This document shows positions 1-6,056 of a stretch of 12,511 nt of DNA, piece after piece (within the stretch, counting starts at the first letter, position 1; every line of letters starts with the position of its first letter). Both the position numbers and the translations under genes were made by a program. The stretch covers positions 1 through 12,511 of the forward strand of contig CAMYJJ010000065.1 of assembly GCA_947258735.1 (NCBI GenBank), read 5' to 3'. The DNA comes from Thermodesulfovibrionia bacterium (GTDB lineage: Bacteria; Nitrospirota; Thermodesulfovibrionia; UBA6902). The notes below the pieces were generated by a model. The model saw nothing but the letters and a program-made list of their open reading frames with translations, made no database searches and was not told the origin of the DNA.

Positions 1-1260
1 GATGCTCATGCCTGCCGGGAGGGTATCGGTGAAGATGCTGGAAAGCGTTATTGCTCCGGCGTTGGTGTTGCCTATAGTCACGGTCAGATCGGTATTGTCG
101 CCGCTGGCAAGATCATTCACCGCAAAAGAGGTTGAGATAGTGGGTTTCTGCACGATCGTGTTTATATCACTGGTCGAATTCGTTTCGCTGCTAACGGATA
201 CACTGGCGGTATTGGTTATTGTCCCTGTGGCAGTGCCAGCCAAAGTGGCATCGATCGTGAAGGTCACACTGCTGTCAACAGGCATGGCAGGAATAGTGAT
301 ACCCGCACCCTGCATGGCAGCCACAGAGGTAGCAGGACAGGTCGCTCCACCGGCAGCAACACAACTTACATTACTGACGCTGAGATCAATAACAGCGGGA
401 TCTGTAAAGACAGCATTACTTAAGGTGTCGCCAGTAGTATTAATGATAACAACATCATAAGAAGTCGAATCACCGGGACTAATAGTAGAGGTTCCATCTG
501 TCTTGGAGATAGTGGGCAGTACGACTATACTGACTGTACTCAGAAGAACTTCAGCGGCAACAGTGGAATCAGGGGCGTTGCATTTTGATTTGGTATTCGG
601 TACGGGGTCGGCATTGGTTGTGCAGACATCACCGGGGGGTGTCTTCTGGTTGTCCCATGACACCACAAATGGAATATATAAATTCCCTCCGCTACCAGGG
701 AATGCCTGACAGGGGACAGGGACATCAGCCATATTCAAGATACCGGCACCGCTCCCTCCGCCTATTGCACCGTTTCCGTCTCCACAGCCATCATTGTCTA
801 AATTCAAAAAAGGAGTAACTGCAGGGGGTCTTGGTAGAATTTCCACTGAACAGGAAGCGGCTCCGGCTGGCGTGAGCAACTGCGGGTCTTTGCCGTCGTT
901 TGAGATGAAAATGCCTATGTCCCATCGATCAGGCGTGGCAAAATTGACCGTGATATCGAGGTCTGCCGTGATGTTGTCACCACCGACACATGATGTTGGG
1001 CCGCCGGCGGCGATTGCAATGCCGGTAATCGAAACGTCGGCGGCGGTGCAGCCCAGGTCAGCGCCAAACCGTGTTGCGGCACATTCATTTACACCAAATG
1101 CGTAAGCATTCACCGTGGAGAAAAACAGGCAGGCTGCTACCAGAATGGCCATAATAAGCTGCATGCTTCTGGTACGGCCTGAAACATTCATGCATTTTTT
1201 TAATGTCTTGCAGATGACTTTTGATATAGAACCCTGAGCCACAGAAATAGTACTATTCAC
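1..1260 (-). CDS. Secreted surface protein with DUF11-like repeats, N-terminal part (runs off the left edge)
   Basis: An uninterrupted frame of 420 codons runs from a GTG at 1260 to base 1 without a stop, so the C-terminus is missing. GAGGAG at 1268-1273 lies 7 nt before the GTG and decides the start. After a 23-residue N-terminal extension, Met24 begins a classical signal peptide: basic GRTR, hydrophobic core MAILVAACLFF, and a probable cut after AYA at residue 54. Residues 55-245 are Gly/Asp/Cys-rich (Cys at 60, 71, 91, 137, 159, 184, 213, 227) and include LDNDGCGDGNG. Residues 246-370 form one immunoglobulin-like repeat of the DUF11 kind (PGDSTSYDVVIINTTGDTLSNAVFTDP, ending TNTASVSVSS). 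A second repeat begins near 372 (NDLASGDNTDLTVTIGNTNAG). Such repeats are known in very long exported or cell-surface proteins, and a structural or adhesive role is inferred. Enzymatic function is not suggested. Several open frames on the opposite strand are shadows of this gene. Confidence 0.85.
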   Translation of the reverse strand, partial: MNSTISVAQGSISKVICKTLKKCMNVSGRTRSMQLIMAILVAACLFFSTVNAYAFGVNECAATRFGADLGCTAADVSITGIAIAAGGPTSCVGGDNITADLDITVNFATPDRWDIGIFISNDGKDPQLLTPAGAASCSVEILPRPPAVTPFLNLDNDGCGDGNGAIGGGSGAGILNMADVPVPCQAFPGSGGNLYIPFVVSWDNQKTPPGDVCTTNADPVPNTKSKCNAPDSTVAAEVLLSTVSIVVLPTISKTDGTSTISPGDSTSYDVVIINTTGDTLSNAVFTDPAVIDLSVSNVSCVAAGGATCPATSVAAMQGAGITIPAMPVDSSVTFTIDATLAGTATGTITNTASVSVSSETNSTSDINTIVQKPTISTSFAVNDLASGDNTDLTVTIGNTNAGAITLSSIFTDTLPAGMSI

Positions 1261-1877
1261 GTTTTCACTCCTCGACGTTGTCGTTAATTATGTTGGTGCT
1301 ATTATCGTTTATGGTTGTACCGAAAAAAATTTTCAGCTTTTTCTTAATTATTTTCAAACTTATATTTTCTACAGAAAGAACTTTAATGTAATCCTGGACA
1401 GCAAATACAATACTTCTTTCTCATCGGAACTATTAATATTTAACTTGAACAACACATTGAATATAAAGGCTTAATTATTATCATCGAAGAATGGTTTCTG
1501 ACCATGAACTACTAAAAGTATACGGTCGCTTCTCATATAGCAGTTTGTTAATGATGTTCACGGCAGATTTGTGGAAGAGAGTAAGAGTAGCGTAGTAGCA
1601 GAAGCTGCATGCTATATTAGAAAGAAGTGTCTAGGTCTTACAGATCTTCTTTTTACAATCACTTTCTACTGCTAATCATCAATTTTCAATATAAACAGAT
1701 TAATCGATAACATGATGAAGTCAGTGACTTTATAAACCCTCTCATTTTGAAACTAAGACGGTATTAGAGAGTATCTTCAAGATGGCTTTGATCTATAGAC
1801 CATCGCCCTGTGAGGGCGGTAACAGTTTGCTTCTAAAGGGTCGTCTGGTATATAAATGAACGTGTAATTTGATATTT
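1261..1877. other. Gene-free AT-rich intergenic region
   Basis: These 617 bases lie between the surface-protein start and the dienelactone-hydrolase stop. I find no credible coding frame, tRNA or riboswitch match on either strand. The part next to 1261 carries the ribosome binding site of the surface-protein gene, and its promoter must lie further upstream, but I see no convincing -35/-10 pair. A poor -10-like GATAAT occurs on the minus strand about 45 nt before the GTG. The only clear structure is the small hairpin at 1804-1818, listed separately. Confidence 0.6.
1804..1818. terminator. Small GC-rich hairpin downstream of the hydrolase gene
   Basis: CGCCCT-GTG-AGGGCG is a perfect 6-bp stem with a 3-nt loop in otherwise AT-rich DNA, about 60 nt past the stop of the minus-strand hydrolase gene. 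Its position fits a transcription end point. It has no T-run on either side, so it is not a canonical intrinsic terminator. It could also be a processing site or chance. Confidence 0.3.
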
Positions 1878-2627
1878 TCATTTGAAGTTATAATCAAGTG
1901 TCTCTTTTAGAAATTCTGTAAAACGCTTCCATGACTTTTCATCAGCATCTTTCCTGTACCTGTCTGAACCAAATACGGTAAAGGCATGCGGGGCCCCGCT
2001 GTAGGTGATCATCTCGTGTGAGACCCCTTGTGATTCCAGTTCTCCGGCAAGCTTTGCAAAATGGTCCATGGTGATATTTGAGTCTGCTGTGCCGTGCAGG
2101 ATAAGCAATTTGCCCTTGGTTTTTGAGTAGTCCTGGCCGGCAGGTGTGCCTAGTCCGCCATGAAACGTGACAAAGCCTTTCATGTCTGCCCCTGACCTGG
2201 CGAACTCAAGTACGGCAGCCCCGCCAAAGCAGTATCCCATAACCACGGCATTACTGATATTGGCCCCTTTGGACTTTGCTGTCTCAAGTGCGCCATTTAA
2301 TATGGACCGCATTTTTTCACGGTCCTTGTAAAGTTCACCGGTATGCTGGCGTTTGTCCTTCACCTCTGTCGGCCTGATACCGGCCCCGAACAGATCAGCA
2401 GCAAAGACTGCATATCCCATACCTGCAAGCATGTCGGCACGCTTTACTTCATAGTCAGTCAGGCCATCCCAGTCATGAATGAGCAATATCAGCGGTGCAT
2501 CAGGAGAACTGCTTATGTAGTACCCTTCATATGGCTCTCCGTTGACTTTGTATGTAATCTGCTTTCCATGAGCACCGGCAGATGATATAAAAAACAGTAA
2601 AAAGAAAAGGGTGAATAGCGTTCTCAT
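1878..2627 (-). CDS. Dienelactone hydrolase family protein, secreted
   Basis: This is a 249-residue alpha/beta hydrolase. A signal peptide is clear at residues 1-19 (RTLFTLFFLLFFISSAGA), so the enzyme is probably exported, unlike the classical cytosolic enzyme. The nucleophile elbow is GYCFGG with Cys133, as in the dienelactone hydrolase family, where Cys replaces the Ser of most hydrolases. Asp182 in HGTADSNI and His214 in GAPHAF complete the triad. The length fits the family (about 230-290). The family hydrolyses lactones and esters, and the substrate here cannot be read from sequence. The start is set by AAAGGAGGT at 2634-2642, 6 nt before ATG. A dyad at 2669-2693 lies in the probable promoter. 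The gene follows the tfoX-like gene on the same strand, but a 130-nt AT-rich gap suggests separate transcription. Confidence 0.9.
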   Translation of the reverse strand: MRTLFTLFFLLFFISSAGAHGKQITYKVNGEPYEGYYISSSPDAPLILLIHDWDGLTDYEVKRADMLAGMGYAVFAADLFGAGIRPTEVKDKRQHTGELYKDREKMRSILNGALETAKSKGANISNAVVMGYCFGGAAVLEFARSGADMKGFVTFHGGLGTPAGQDYSKTKGKLLILHGTADSNITMDHFAKLAGELESQGVSHEMITYSGAPHAFTVFGSDRYRKDADEKSWKRFTEFLKETLDYNFK

Positions 2628-2668
2628 AGGTGTACCTCCTTTAATGATGTCGTTTATATAGCTGGTCG

Positions 2669-2693
2669 GGATATCCGATCCATATTATGGATC
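2669..2693. promoter_or_regulatory. Two adjacent palindromes upstream of the hydrolase gene (possible operator)
   Basis: GGATATCC (2669-2676) is directly followed by a 17-bp perfect dyad, GATCCATA-T-TATGGATC (2677-2693). On the minus strand they lie just upstream of a -10-like TATATA (2655-2660) and about 45 nt before the hydrolase ATG, where a repressor or activator would overlap the -35 region. The symmetry is seen directly. Function as an operator is inferred, and the regulator is unknown. Confidence 0.4.
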
Positions 2694-2757
2694 ATAACAT
2701 GGAACAAAACTGTTTTCTAATATTTATTTGTAACTAAGAGTTGTAATATAAAAATTA

Positions 2758-3093
2758 TTAACCAGTCCGTGTTTTCAAGGCAGCTTCATAAGCGCGTGAT
2801 GCCCATACAGCTGCTTCTTCTCTGTTATCAAGGATTTCATCAGGCGCAAGAAAATATGACATTTTCACTGTCTTGTCTTTTCTTTCATATTCAAACGGTG
2901 GGAGATCTCTGGATTCAAAATGACTTCTTGTGGATTCATCGGCTTTTAAGTACAGGGTGTTGTCTGCAACCAGGGCAAACATAATGCCGTCGTGATATAT
3001 ACCGTATCCGCCGAACATCTTTCGGGCCTCAAGCAATCCGAAGTCTTCAAATACTTCTTTTAGGAACTCAATGAACTCGCTGTGTTTTTTCAT
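2758..3093 (-). CDS. TfoX N-terminal domain protein
   Basis: This 111-residue protein consists of a TfoX N-terminal domain alone. The hallmark is MFGGYGIYHDGIMFALVADNTLYLKAD at residues 26-52, and a helical C-terminus follows (EEAAVWASRAYEAALKT). In Haemophilus and Vibrio, TfoX/Sxy controls competence genes together with CRP, and it also has a second domain that is absent here. Stand-alone N-domain proteins of about 100-115 residues are widespread and lack an assigned function, so competence should not be assumed. No Shine-Dalgarno is visible before the ATG at 3093. The start is chosen because the domain begins right after it. The gene lies 40 nt behind the small Cys-rich gene and probably shares its transcript. 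Confidence 0.85.
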   Translation of the reverse strand: MKKHSEFIEFLKEVFEDFGLLEARKMFGGYGIYHDGIMFALVADNTLYLKADESTRSHFESRDLPPFEYERKDKTVKMSYFLAPDEILDNREEAAVWASRAYEAALKTRTG

Positions 3094-3133
3094 GTGTGAA
3101 TTAATAGTGTTTGAACCGATAAAAAATTAACAA

Positions 3134-3313
3134 CTAGGTATCACATCCCAGTCCACCTGCCGCTACACAATGTTTTTTGTCCCTGCATCCCGTGCCGGCA
3201 CATGCCGGGCAGATCTCGTCATTTTCAAGGTACCCCTTTTTATTGCAGGCAGTGCAGGGATTATGGCATACGTCATGTGATGCTTCGCCTGATACTTCTT
3301 TTTCTTCATCCAT
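3134..3313 (-). CDS. Small Cys-rich protein with DnaJ-like zinc finger motif
   Basis: This is a 59-residue frame, ATG at 3311-3313 and TAG at 3134-3136. AGGAGG lies 8 nt before the ATG and a good promoter lies further upstream, so it is very likely a real gene. After an acidic start (DEEKEVSGE) it has eight Cys: Cys16, 20, 23, 35, 38, 43, 50 and 57. CTAC-NKKGY (20-27) and CPAC-AGTG (35-42) resemble the paired CxxCxGxG modules of the DnaJ cysteine-rich domain, which bind zinc. There is no J domain. Likely a small zinc-binding protein of unknown role. It is followed 40 nt later by the tfoX-like gene, probably in the same transcript. Confidence 0.75.
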   Translation of the reverse strand: MDEEKEVSGEASHDVCHNPCTACNKKGYLENDEICPACAGTGCRDKKHCVAAGGLGCDT

Positions 3314-3339
3314 ATTGATATCCTCCTGATTTTATATAC

Positions 3340-3368
3340 ATTATACCGTCAGGACAACATGCAGGCAA
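3340..3368 (-). promoter_or_regulatory. Sigma70-type promoter of the small Cys-rich gene
   Basis: On the minus strand TTGCCT (3363-3368) and a perfect TATAAT (3340-3345) are separated by exactly 17 nt. Transcription would start near 3333, about 20 nt before the ATG and just upstream of the AGGAGG. It is the best-looking promoter in the window and separates the Cys-rich/tfoX-like pair from thiD upstream. Confidence 0.65.
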
Positions 3369-3379
3369 TGAGGGACATA

Positions 3380-3477
3380 GGTAATGGGTGACAGGTAATG
3401 GGTAATGGGTAATGGGTAATGGGTAATGGGTAATGGGTAATGGGTAATGGGTAACGGGTAACGGGTAACGGACAACG
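3380..3477. repeat. Heptanucleotide tandem array, 14 units
   Basis: The array is 98 bases of strict 7-bp period. In plus-strand order the units are GGTAATG, GGTGACA, eight GGTAATG (3394-3449), three GGTAACG (3450-3470) and GACAACG. It lies between thiD (stop at 3486) and the promoter of the small Cys-rich gene, 8 nt from the thiD stop. Identical adjacent units indicate recent slippage. Read on the minus strand it runs CGTTGTC, CGTTACC, CATTACC, the same series as the array at 6342-6404. Confidence 0.95.
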
Positions 3478-3485
3478 GCTTTTAT

Positions 3486-4259
3486 TCACACATTCAATAT
3501 CTTCATGCCTTTACCGACAGATACCGCTGTCTTCATGGCTTTCCAGGTAAAGTCCTTTGCCTTGATAAAGGCCTCCTTGATTTGATAATCAAGGGCAAGA
3601 CATGCGGTAATGGCTGAGGAAAAGACACAGCCTGTACCATGAAATTCACCTTCAATCCGTTCCTGTTCCAGGGAAAGGAAATCTGAGCCATCAAAGAGGA
3701 TATCAACAGCTTTCCCCTCAAGATGACCCCCGGTAATGATTACTGCTTCAGGCCCCAGGTGGAGCAGTCTTATGGCGGCCTTTTTCATGTTATCTTCATT
3801 ATATATCTCGATACCCGTCAGGACGGTTGCCTCATTCATGTTAGGGGTTATTACTTTTGCAAGAGGGAATAAATGTTGCTTCATGGTCTCCAGCACATCT
3901 TCCTGCATTAAGGAAGCTCCGGAAGTTGAAACACGTACAGGGTCAATTACGAGATTTTTCATCATGTCTGTTTTAATTCTCTCAGCTATCGTCCTCACTA
4001 TCTCTGAGGAAAAGAGCATCCCTGTTTTTATTGCATCAGGATGGGTGTCAATAAGCAGTGTATCGAGTTGAGAAGAGAAAAAGGTAGGGTTTATCTCTTT
4101 AACATCCAGCACACCATTGGTATTCTGGGCAGTGAGCGCAGCCGGTATGCTGATGCCGTAAACACCTAAGGCATGAAACGTCTTCAGATCTGCCTGAAAA
4201 CCGGCGCCGCCGGTGGGGTCAGAGCCTGCTATAGTAAGAGCTATTTTCTGTTTATGCAT
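3486..4259 (-). CDS. thiD: Bifunctional hydroxymethylpyrimidine kinase / phosphomethylpyrimidine kinase
   Basis: This 257-residue ribokinase-fold enzyme phosphorylates HMP and then HMP-P to HMP-PP, the pyrimidine half of thiamine, in the cytosol. The N-terminal ALTIAGSDPTGGAGFQADLKTF (7-28) is the ThiD substrate-binding signature. VIDPVRVSTSG (104-114) and TPNMNEA (138-144) follow. HGTGC at 207-211 forms the anion hole and carries the family's active-site Cys (Cys211). Length is normal for a single-domain ThiD (about 260-270), and there is no fused ThiE or ThiN. No strong ribosome binding site precedes the ATG at 4259, but the conserved N-terminus begins immediately after it. No other thiamine genes are nearby and I do not see a TPP riboswitch in the 120 nt upstream. 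Confidence 0.95.
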   Translation of the reverse strand: MHKQKIALTIAGSDPTGGAGFQADLKTFHALGVYGISIPAALTAQNTNGVLDVKEINPTFFSSQLDTLLIDTHPDAIKTGMLFSSEIVRTIAERIKTDMMKNLVIDPVRVSTSGASLMQEDVLETMKQHLFPLAKVITPNMNEATVLTGIEIYNEDNMKKAAIRLLHLGPEAVIITGGHLEGKAVDILFDGSDFLSLEQERIEGEFHGTGCVFSSAITACLALDYQIKEAFIKAKDFTWKAMKTAVSVGKGMKILNV

Positions 4260-4303
4260 GAAAAGACTATATCAACTTGTTTATAATATTTCAAATATAA
4301 CAA

Positions 4304-4374
4304 CAGCGATCAGCGATCAGCAATCAGCGTTCAGCTACAGAATACAAAACGTATAACTAATAACTAATAACGAT
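4304..4374. repeat. Two short heptanucleotide arrays between thiD and the Nudix gene
   Basis: The intergenic space between the divergent genes holds CAGCGAT, CAGCGAT, CAGCAAT, CAGCGTT and CAGCTAC (4304-4338). After a 15-nt spacer come TAACTAA, TAACTAA and TAACGAT (4354-4374). Both have a strict 7-bp period but unrelated units. The second array ends 7 nt before the Nudix ATG, so it occupies the place where a ribosome binding site would be expected. Confidence 0.85.
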
Positions 4375-4381
4375 ATTTACA

Positions 4382-4885
4382 ATGGAAGAAGAACTGATCG
4401 AGGTAGTAACAGAAAAGGGTGAGGTCATTAAAATCGTGCCCCGTTCCGAGATTCATGGTGATCCCACATTGCTTCATAAGGTAGTACACGTCCTTGTCTT
4501 TAATAGTAAGGATGAGCTTTTACTGCAGAAGAGGTCCATGAGCAAAAGAGTGGCTCCGGGTAAATGGGACACGTCTGTCGGCGGTCATGTGAATGCCGGT
4601 GAAACGCTTGAAGAGGCAGTCATGCGTGAGATGGAGGAAGAATTAGGCATACATGAAGGAATTCCGGAATATCTCTATTCATATATACACTCAAATCCCG
4701 TTGAGACGGAGCTTGTTTATACATACAAAAGTGTATATGATGGTGAAATACGTATTCAGGAGGATGAGATAGATGACGTCCGCCCCTGGAGCATGGATGA
4801 AATAAGAAAGGCTATAGGCCACGGGGACCTGAGTGATAACTTTGAGCATGAAATTCAAACATATATAATACATTGTTCAAAATAG
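4382..4885 (+). CDS. Nudix hydrolase (YfcD/IPP-isomerase-like)
   Basis: This is a 167-residue Nudix-fold protein. The full Nudix box is at residues 68-90: Gly68, Glu74, REMEEELGI (82-90), matching GX5EX7REUXEEXGU and its metal-binding glutamates. N-terminal DPTLLHKVVHVLVFN, QKRS and PGKWDTSVGGHV are typical of the branch that includes E. coli YfcD and is distantly related to IPP isomerase. A true Idi has a different active-site Cys and Glu arrangement, so hydrolysis of a nucleoside-diphosphate-linked substrate is more likely, and the substrate is unknown. No Shine-Dalgarno precedes the ATG: a heptamer array ends 7 nt upstream. The last codons overlap the first unit of an 11-bp repeat array. 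Confidence 0.9.
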   Translation: MEEELIEVVTEKGEVIKIVPRSEIHGDPTLLHKVVHVLVFNSKDELLLQKRSMSKRVAPGKWDTSVGGHVNAGETLEEAVMREMEEELGIHEGIPEYLYSYIHSNPVETELVYTYKSVYDGEIRIQEDEIDDVRPWSMDEIRKAIGHGDLSDNFEHEIQTYIIHCSK

Positions 4886-4937
4886 TTCAATAACGGATTA
4901 ACAATAGCTCAACAGTGGTTCAAAAGTAGTTCAACAG
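4872..4937. repeat. 11-bp-period direct repeats, six units
   Basis: Six consecutive 11-mers are seen: ATTGTTCAAAA, TAGTTCAATAA, CGGATTAACAA, TAGCTCAACAG, TGGTTCAAAAG and TAGTTCAACAG, with approximate consensus TAGTTCAACAG. The first unit is inside the 3' end of the Nudix gene, whose TAG stop is at 4883-4885 in the second unit. The period is close to one DNA turn. Units diverge by several bases, so the array is older than the GGTAATG array. Confidence 0.7.
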
Positions 4938-4973
4938 TTGAGCCACCTTGAGCCACAGGTAAGCAACTGTTGA
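4931..4973 (+). terminator. Hairpin between the Nudix and Mth938-like genes
   Basis: TCAACAGTTG (4931-4940) and CAACTGTTGA (4964-4973) are a perfect 10-bp inverted repeat. An inner ACCT/AGGT pairing (4945-4948 with 4957-4960) could extend the stem across a small internal loop. A pyrimidine-rich stretch, CTTTCTCTCT, follows from 4977. It may end or attenuate transcription from the Nudix gene, or shape the leader of the next gene 24 nt on. The T-tract is imperfect, so the termination role is uncertain. Confidence 0.45.
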
Positions 4974-4997
4974 GCACTTTCTCTCTACAGCAGAATA

Positions 4998-5339
4998 ATG
5001 ATAATATCGGATTACGCTTTCGGCAGAATCGTCATAAATGGTAAAACCTATTCCAAAGACGTGATTATATTTCCTGACAGGGTGTTTTCTCCATGGTGGA
5101 GAGGGGAGGGACATCTGCTTCAGATTGATGATCTTGTTGAGGTAGTTAAGTCGGACATCACTGAACTTATTATTGGCACAGGATATTATGGCACAATGAA
5201 CGTCCCTTCAGGAGTTATAGATTATTTAAACAAGCAGGGTATTACAGCCAGCATAGAAAAAACACCTCAGGTTGTTGATATTTATAACAGCACAATATCA
5301 GAAAAGGCGGCCATGGCCGCGCTTCATCTTACATGCTAA
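4998..5339 (+). CDS. Mth938-like (DUF498/NDUFAF3-fold) protein
   Basis: This is a 113-residue single-domain protein. SPWWRGEGH (31-39), ELIIGTGYYGTM (56-67), VIDYLNKQGITASIEKTPQVVDIYN (73-97) and the Ala-rich last helix match the Mth938 domain (PF04430, DUF498). Human NDUFAF3, a respiratory complex I assembly factor, has this fold. The bacterial members, often next to secretion or unrelated genes, have no agreed function. The length is complete for the family. No good Shine-Dalgarno precedes the ATG; the sequence just upstream is the pyrimidine-rich tail of a hairpin, so translation may be weak or coupled. The gene is 112 nt downstream of the Nudix gene on the same strand. Confidence 0.88.
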   Translation: MIISDYAFGRIVINGKTYSKDVIIFPDRVFSPWWRGEGHLLQIDDLVEVVKSDITELIIGTGYYGTMNVPSGVIDYLNKQGITASIEKTPQVVDIYNSTISEKAAMAALHLTC

Positions 5340-5371
5340 TCTTTAATTAGTACATGTTGCAAAATAGCTAC

Positions 5372-5449
5372 ATTGTCACCCTGAACTTATTTCAGGGTCT
5401 CATAACATATTGAGATCATGAGATCCTGAAACAAGATCAGGATGACAGT
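5372..5449. repeat. 78-bp palindromic element between convergent genes
   Basis: The left arm 5372-5402 (ATTGTCACCCTGAACT...) and the reverse complement of the right arm 5419-5449 (ACTGTCATCCTGATCT...) match at most positions over 31 bp, with a 16-nt centre. The CACCCTGAACTT-TTTCAGGGTCTCA kind of sequence is a widespread dispersed palindromic repeat in bacteria. It sits between the stops of the Mth938-like (plus) and zinc-ribbon (minus) genes, where it could act as a two-way terminator. Each arm also folds on itself (CCCTGAA/TTCAGGG). Confidence 0.8.
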
Positions 5450-5486
5450 TACTTTAAATTAATTCTTTCGCAATAAGAAATGACTA

Positions 5487-5774
5487 TTACCTGTCTTCCG
5501 GCAATTTAAAATCTGCCCCGGCAAACTGAATATTAGCCGCATCTTCACTCCGTGGCGGTGAAACTGCATGGACTCCTCCACACTTCGGACATTTGCCTAC
5601 AAATGTAGTAAGAGTAAATGACTCACCACATCCCTGACATTTTGCATTCAGCCCTCCGTTAGGAACAGGCATGTCCCTGATCGCTCCATCATGCGCGCCG
5701 TATACGAATTCAACAAGCTCTTTTCCCTCGGAAAAAGGACCTGCACCGCTGCTGCAACTACCACATTCTCCCAT
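5487..5774 (-). CDS. Small zinc-ribbon protein
   Basis: This is a 95-residue protein with three CxxC pairs: Cys4/Cys7 at the very N-terminus (GECGSCSSG), and Cys46/Cys49 with Cys62/Cys65 forming a classical zinc ribbon (CQGCGESFTL...GKCPKCGGVHAV). The segment between (ELVEFVYGAHDGAIRDMPVPNGGLNA) is likely a small beta unit. AAGGAGG at 5781-5787, 6 nt before ATG, is a strong ribosome binding site. Proteins of this look are usually annotated as hypothetical or zinc-ribbon, and I cannot give a function. The N-terminal CxxC could be redox-active or a second metal ligand set. It is monocistronic, converging on the Mth938-like gene. Confidence 0.85.
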   Translation of the reverse strand: MGECGSCSSGAGPFSEGKELVEFVYGAHDGAIRDMPVPNGGLNAKCQGCGESFTLTTFVGKCPKCGGVHAVSPPRSEDAANIQFAGADFKLPEDR

Positions 5775-5863
5775 TTGATACCTCCTTAAATTTCCACTGG
5801 TTCTATTCTACTAAAATTGAAAATATAATTTTATGATTTAGATCATGAAGGTATCAGTTAATC

Positions 5864-6054
5864 AGAGTCTGTGTATAAACTGCCGTTTTTTGTTTTTGTC
5901 ATACCCGAAGTCTTTAGTCGGGTATCCAGACTTGTCCCCGCAAAAGCGGGGAACTATAAATGAACTGGGTTCCCGTTTTCACGGGAAACCCTGGATTCCC
6001 GCCCAACAGACTACGGGAATGACGACTTAATGTTTGACTTTATACACAGACACT
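5864..6054. mobile_element. MITE-like palindromic element with terminal inverted repeats
   Basis: The ends AGAGTCTGTGTATAAA (5864-5879) and the reverse complement of 6039-6054, AGTGTCTGTGTATAAA, agree at 15 of 16 bases. Inside, two inverted copies of a unit of about 32 bp (5899-5930 and 5991-6023, GTCAT-CCCG...CGGG-ATCCAG) flank two central perfect hairpins: CCCCGC-AAAA-GCGGGG (5936-5951) and TCCCGT-TTTC-ACGGGA (5971-5986). The outer units themselves fold (ATACCCGA/TCGGGTAT at 5901-5925; ATTCCCG/CGGGAAT at 5995-6020). It is about 190 bp with no coding capacity. I do not see a clear target-site duplication, so mobility is inferred only. Confidence 0.7.
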
Positions 6055-6056
6055 AA

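Noticed and set aside
2..1105. Plus-strand open frames at 2-460, 503-709, 585-818 and 794-1105
   Set aside because: They are the complement of a continuous minus-strand frame with start, ribosome binding site, signal peptide and recognisable repeats. Their own translations match nothing.
1740..1877. Riboswitch near the CAAAGCC sequence and the 1804-1818 hairpin
   Set aside because: I compared it by eye with the c-di-GMP-I core. The conserved receptor parts are missing and it lies downstream, not upstream, of the nearest gene on its strand.
2758..3093. Competence regulator TfoX/Sxy
   Set aside because: Only the N-terminal domain is present, and no competence genes or CRP-S-like sites were seen. 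Called by domain only.
3380..3477. CRISPR array
   Set aside because: Units are 7 bp, directly adjacent and without spacers, and no cas gene is near. It is a simple tandem repeat.
4260..4381. TPP riboswitch upstream of thiD
   Set aside because: The 122 nt hold heptamer repeats and AT-rich sequence. The CTGAGA and ACCTGA-type core is not present.
4382..4885. Isopentenyl-diphosphate isomerase
   Set aside because: The Nudix box is a complete hydrolase type, and the distinct Idi active-site Cys and Glu motifs are not evident.
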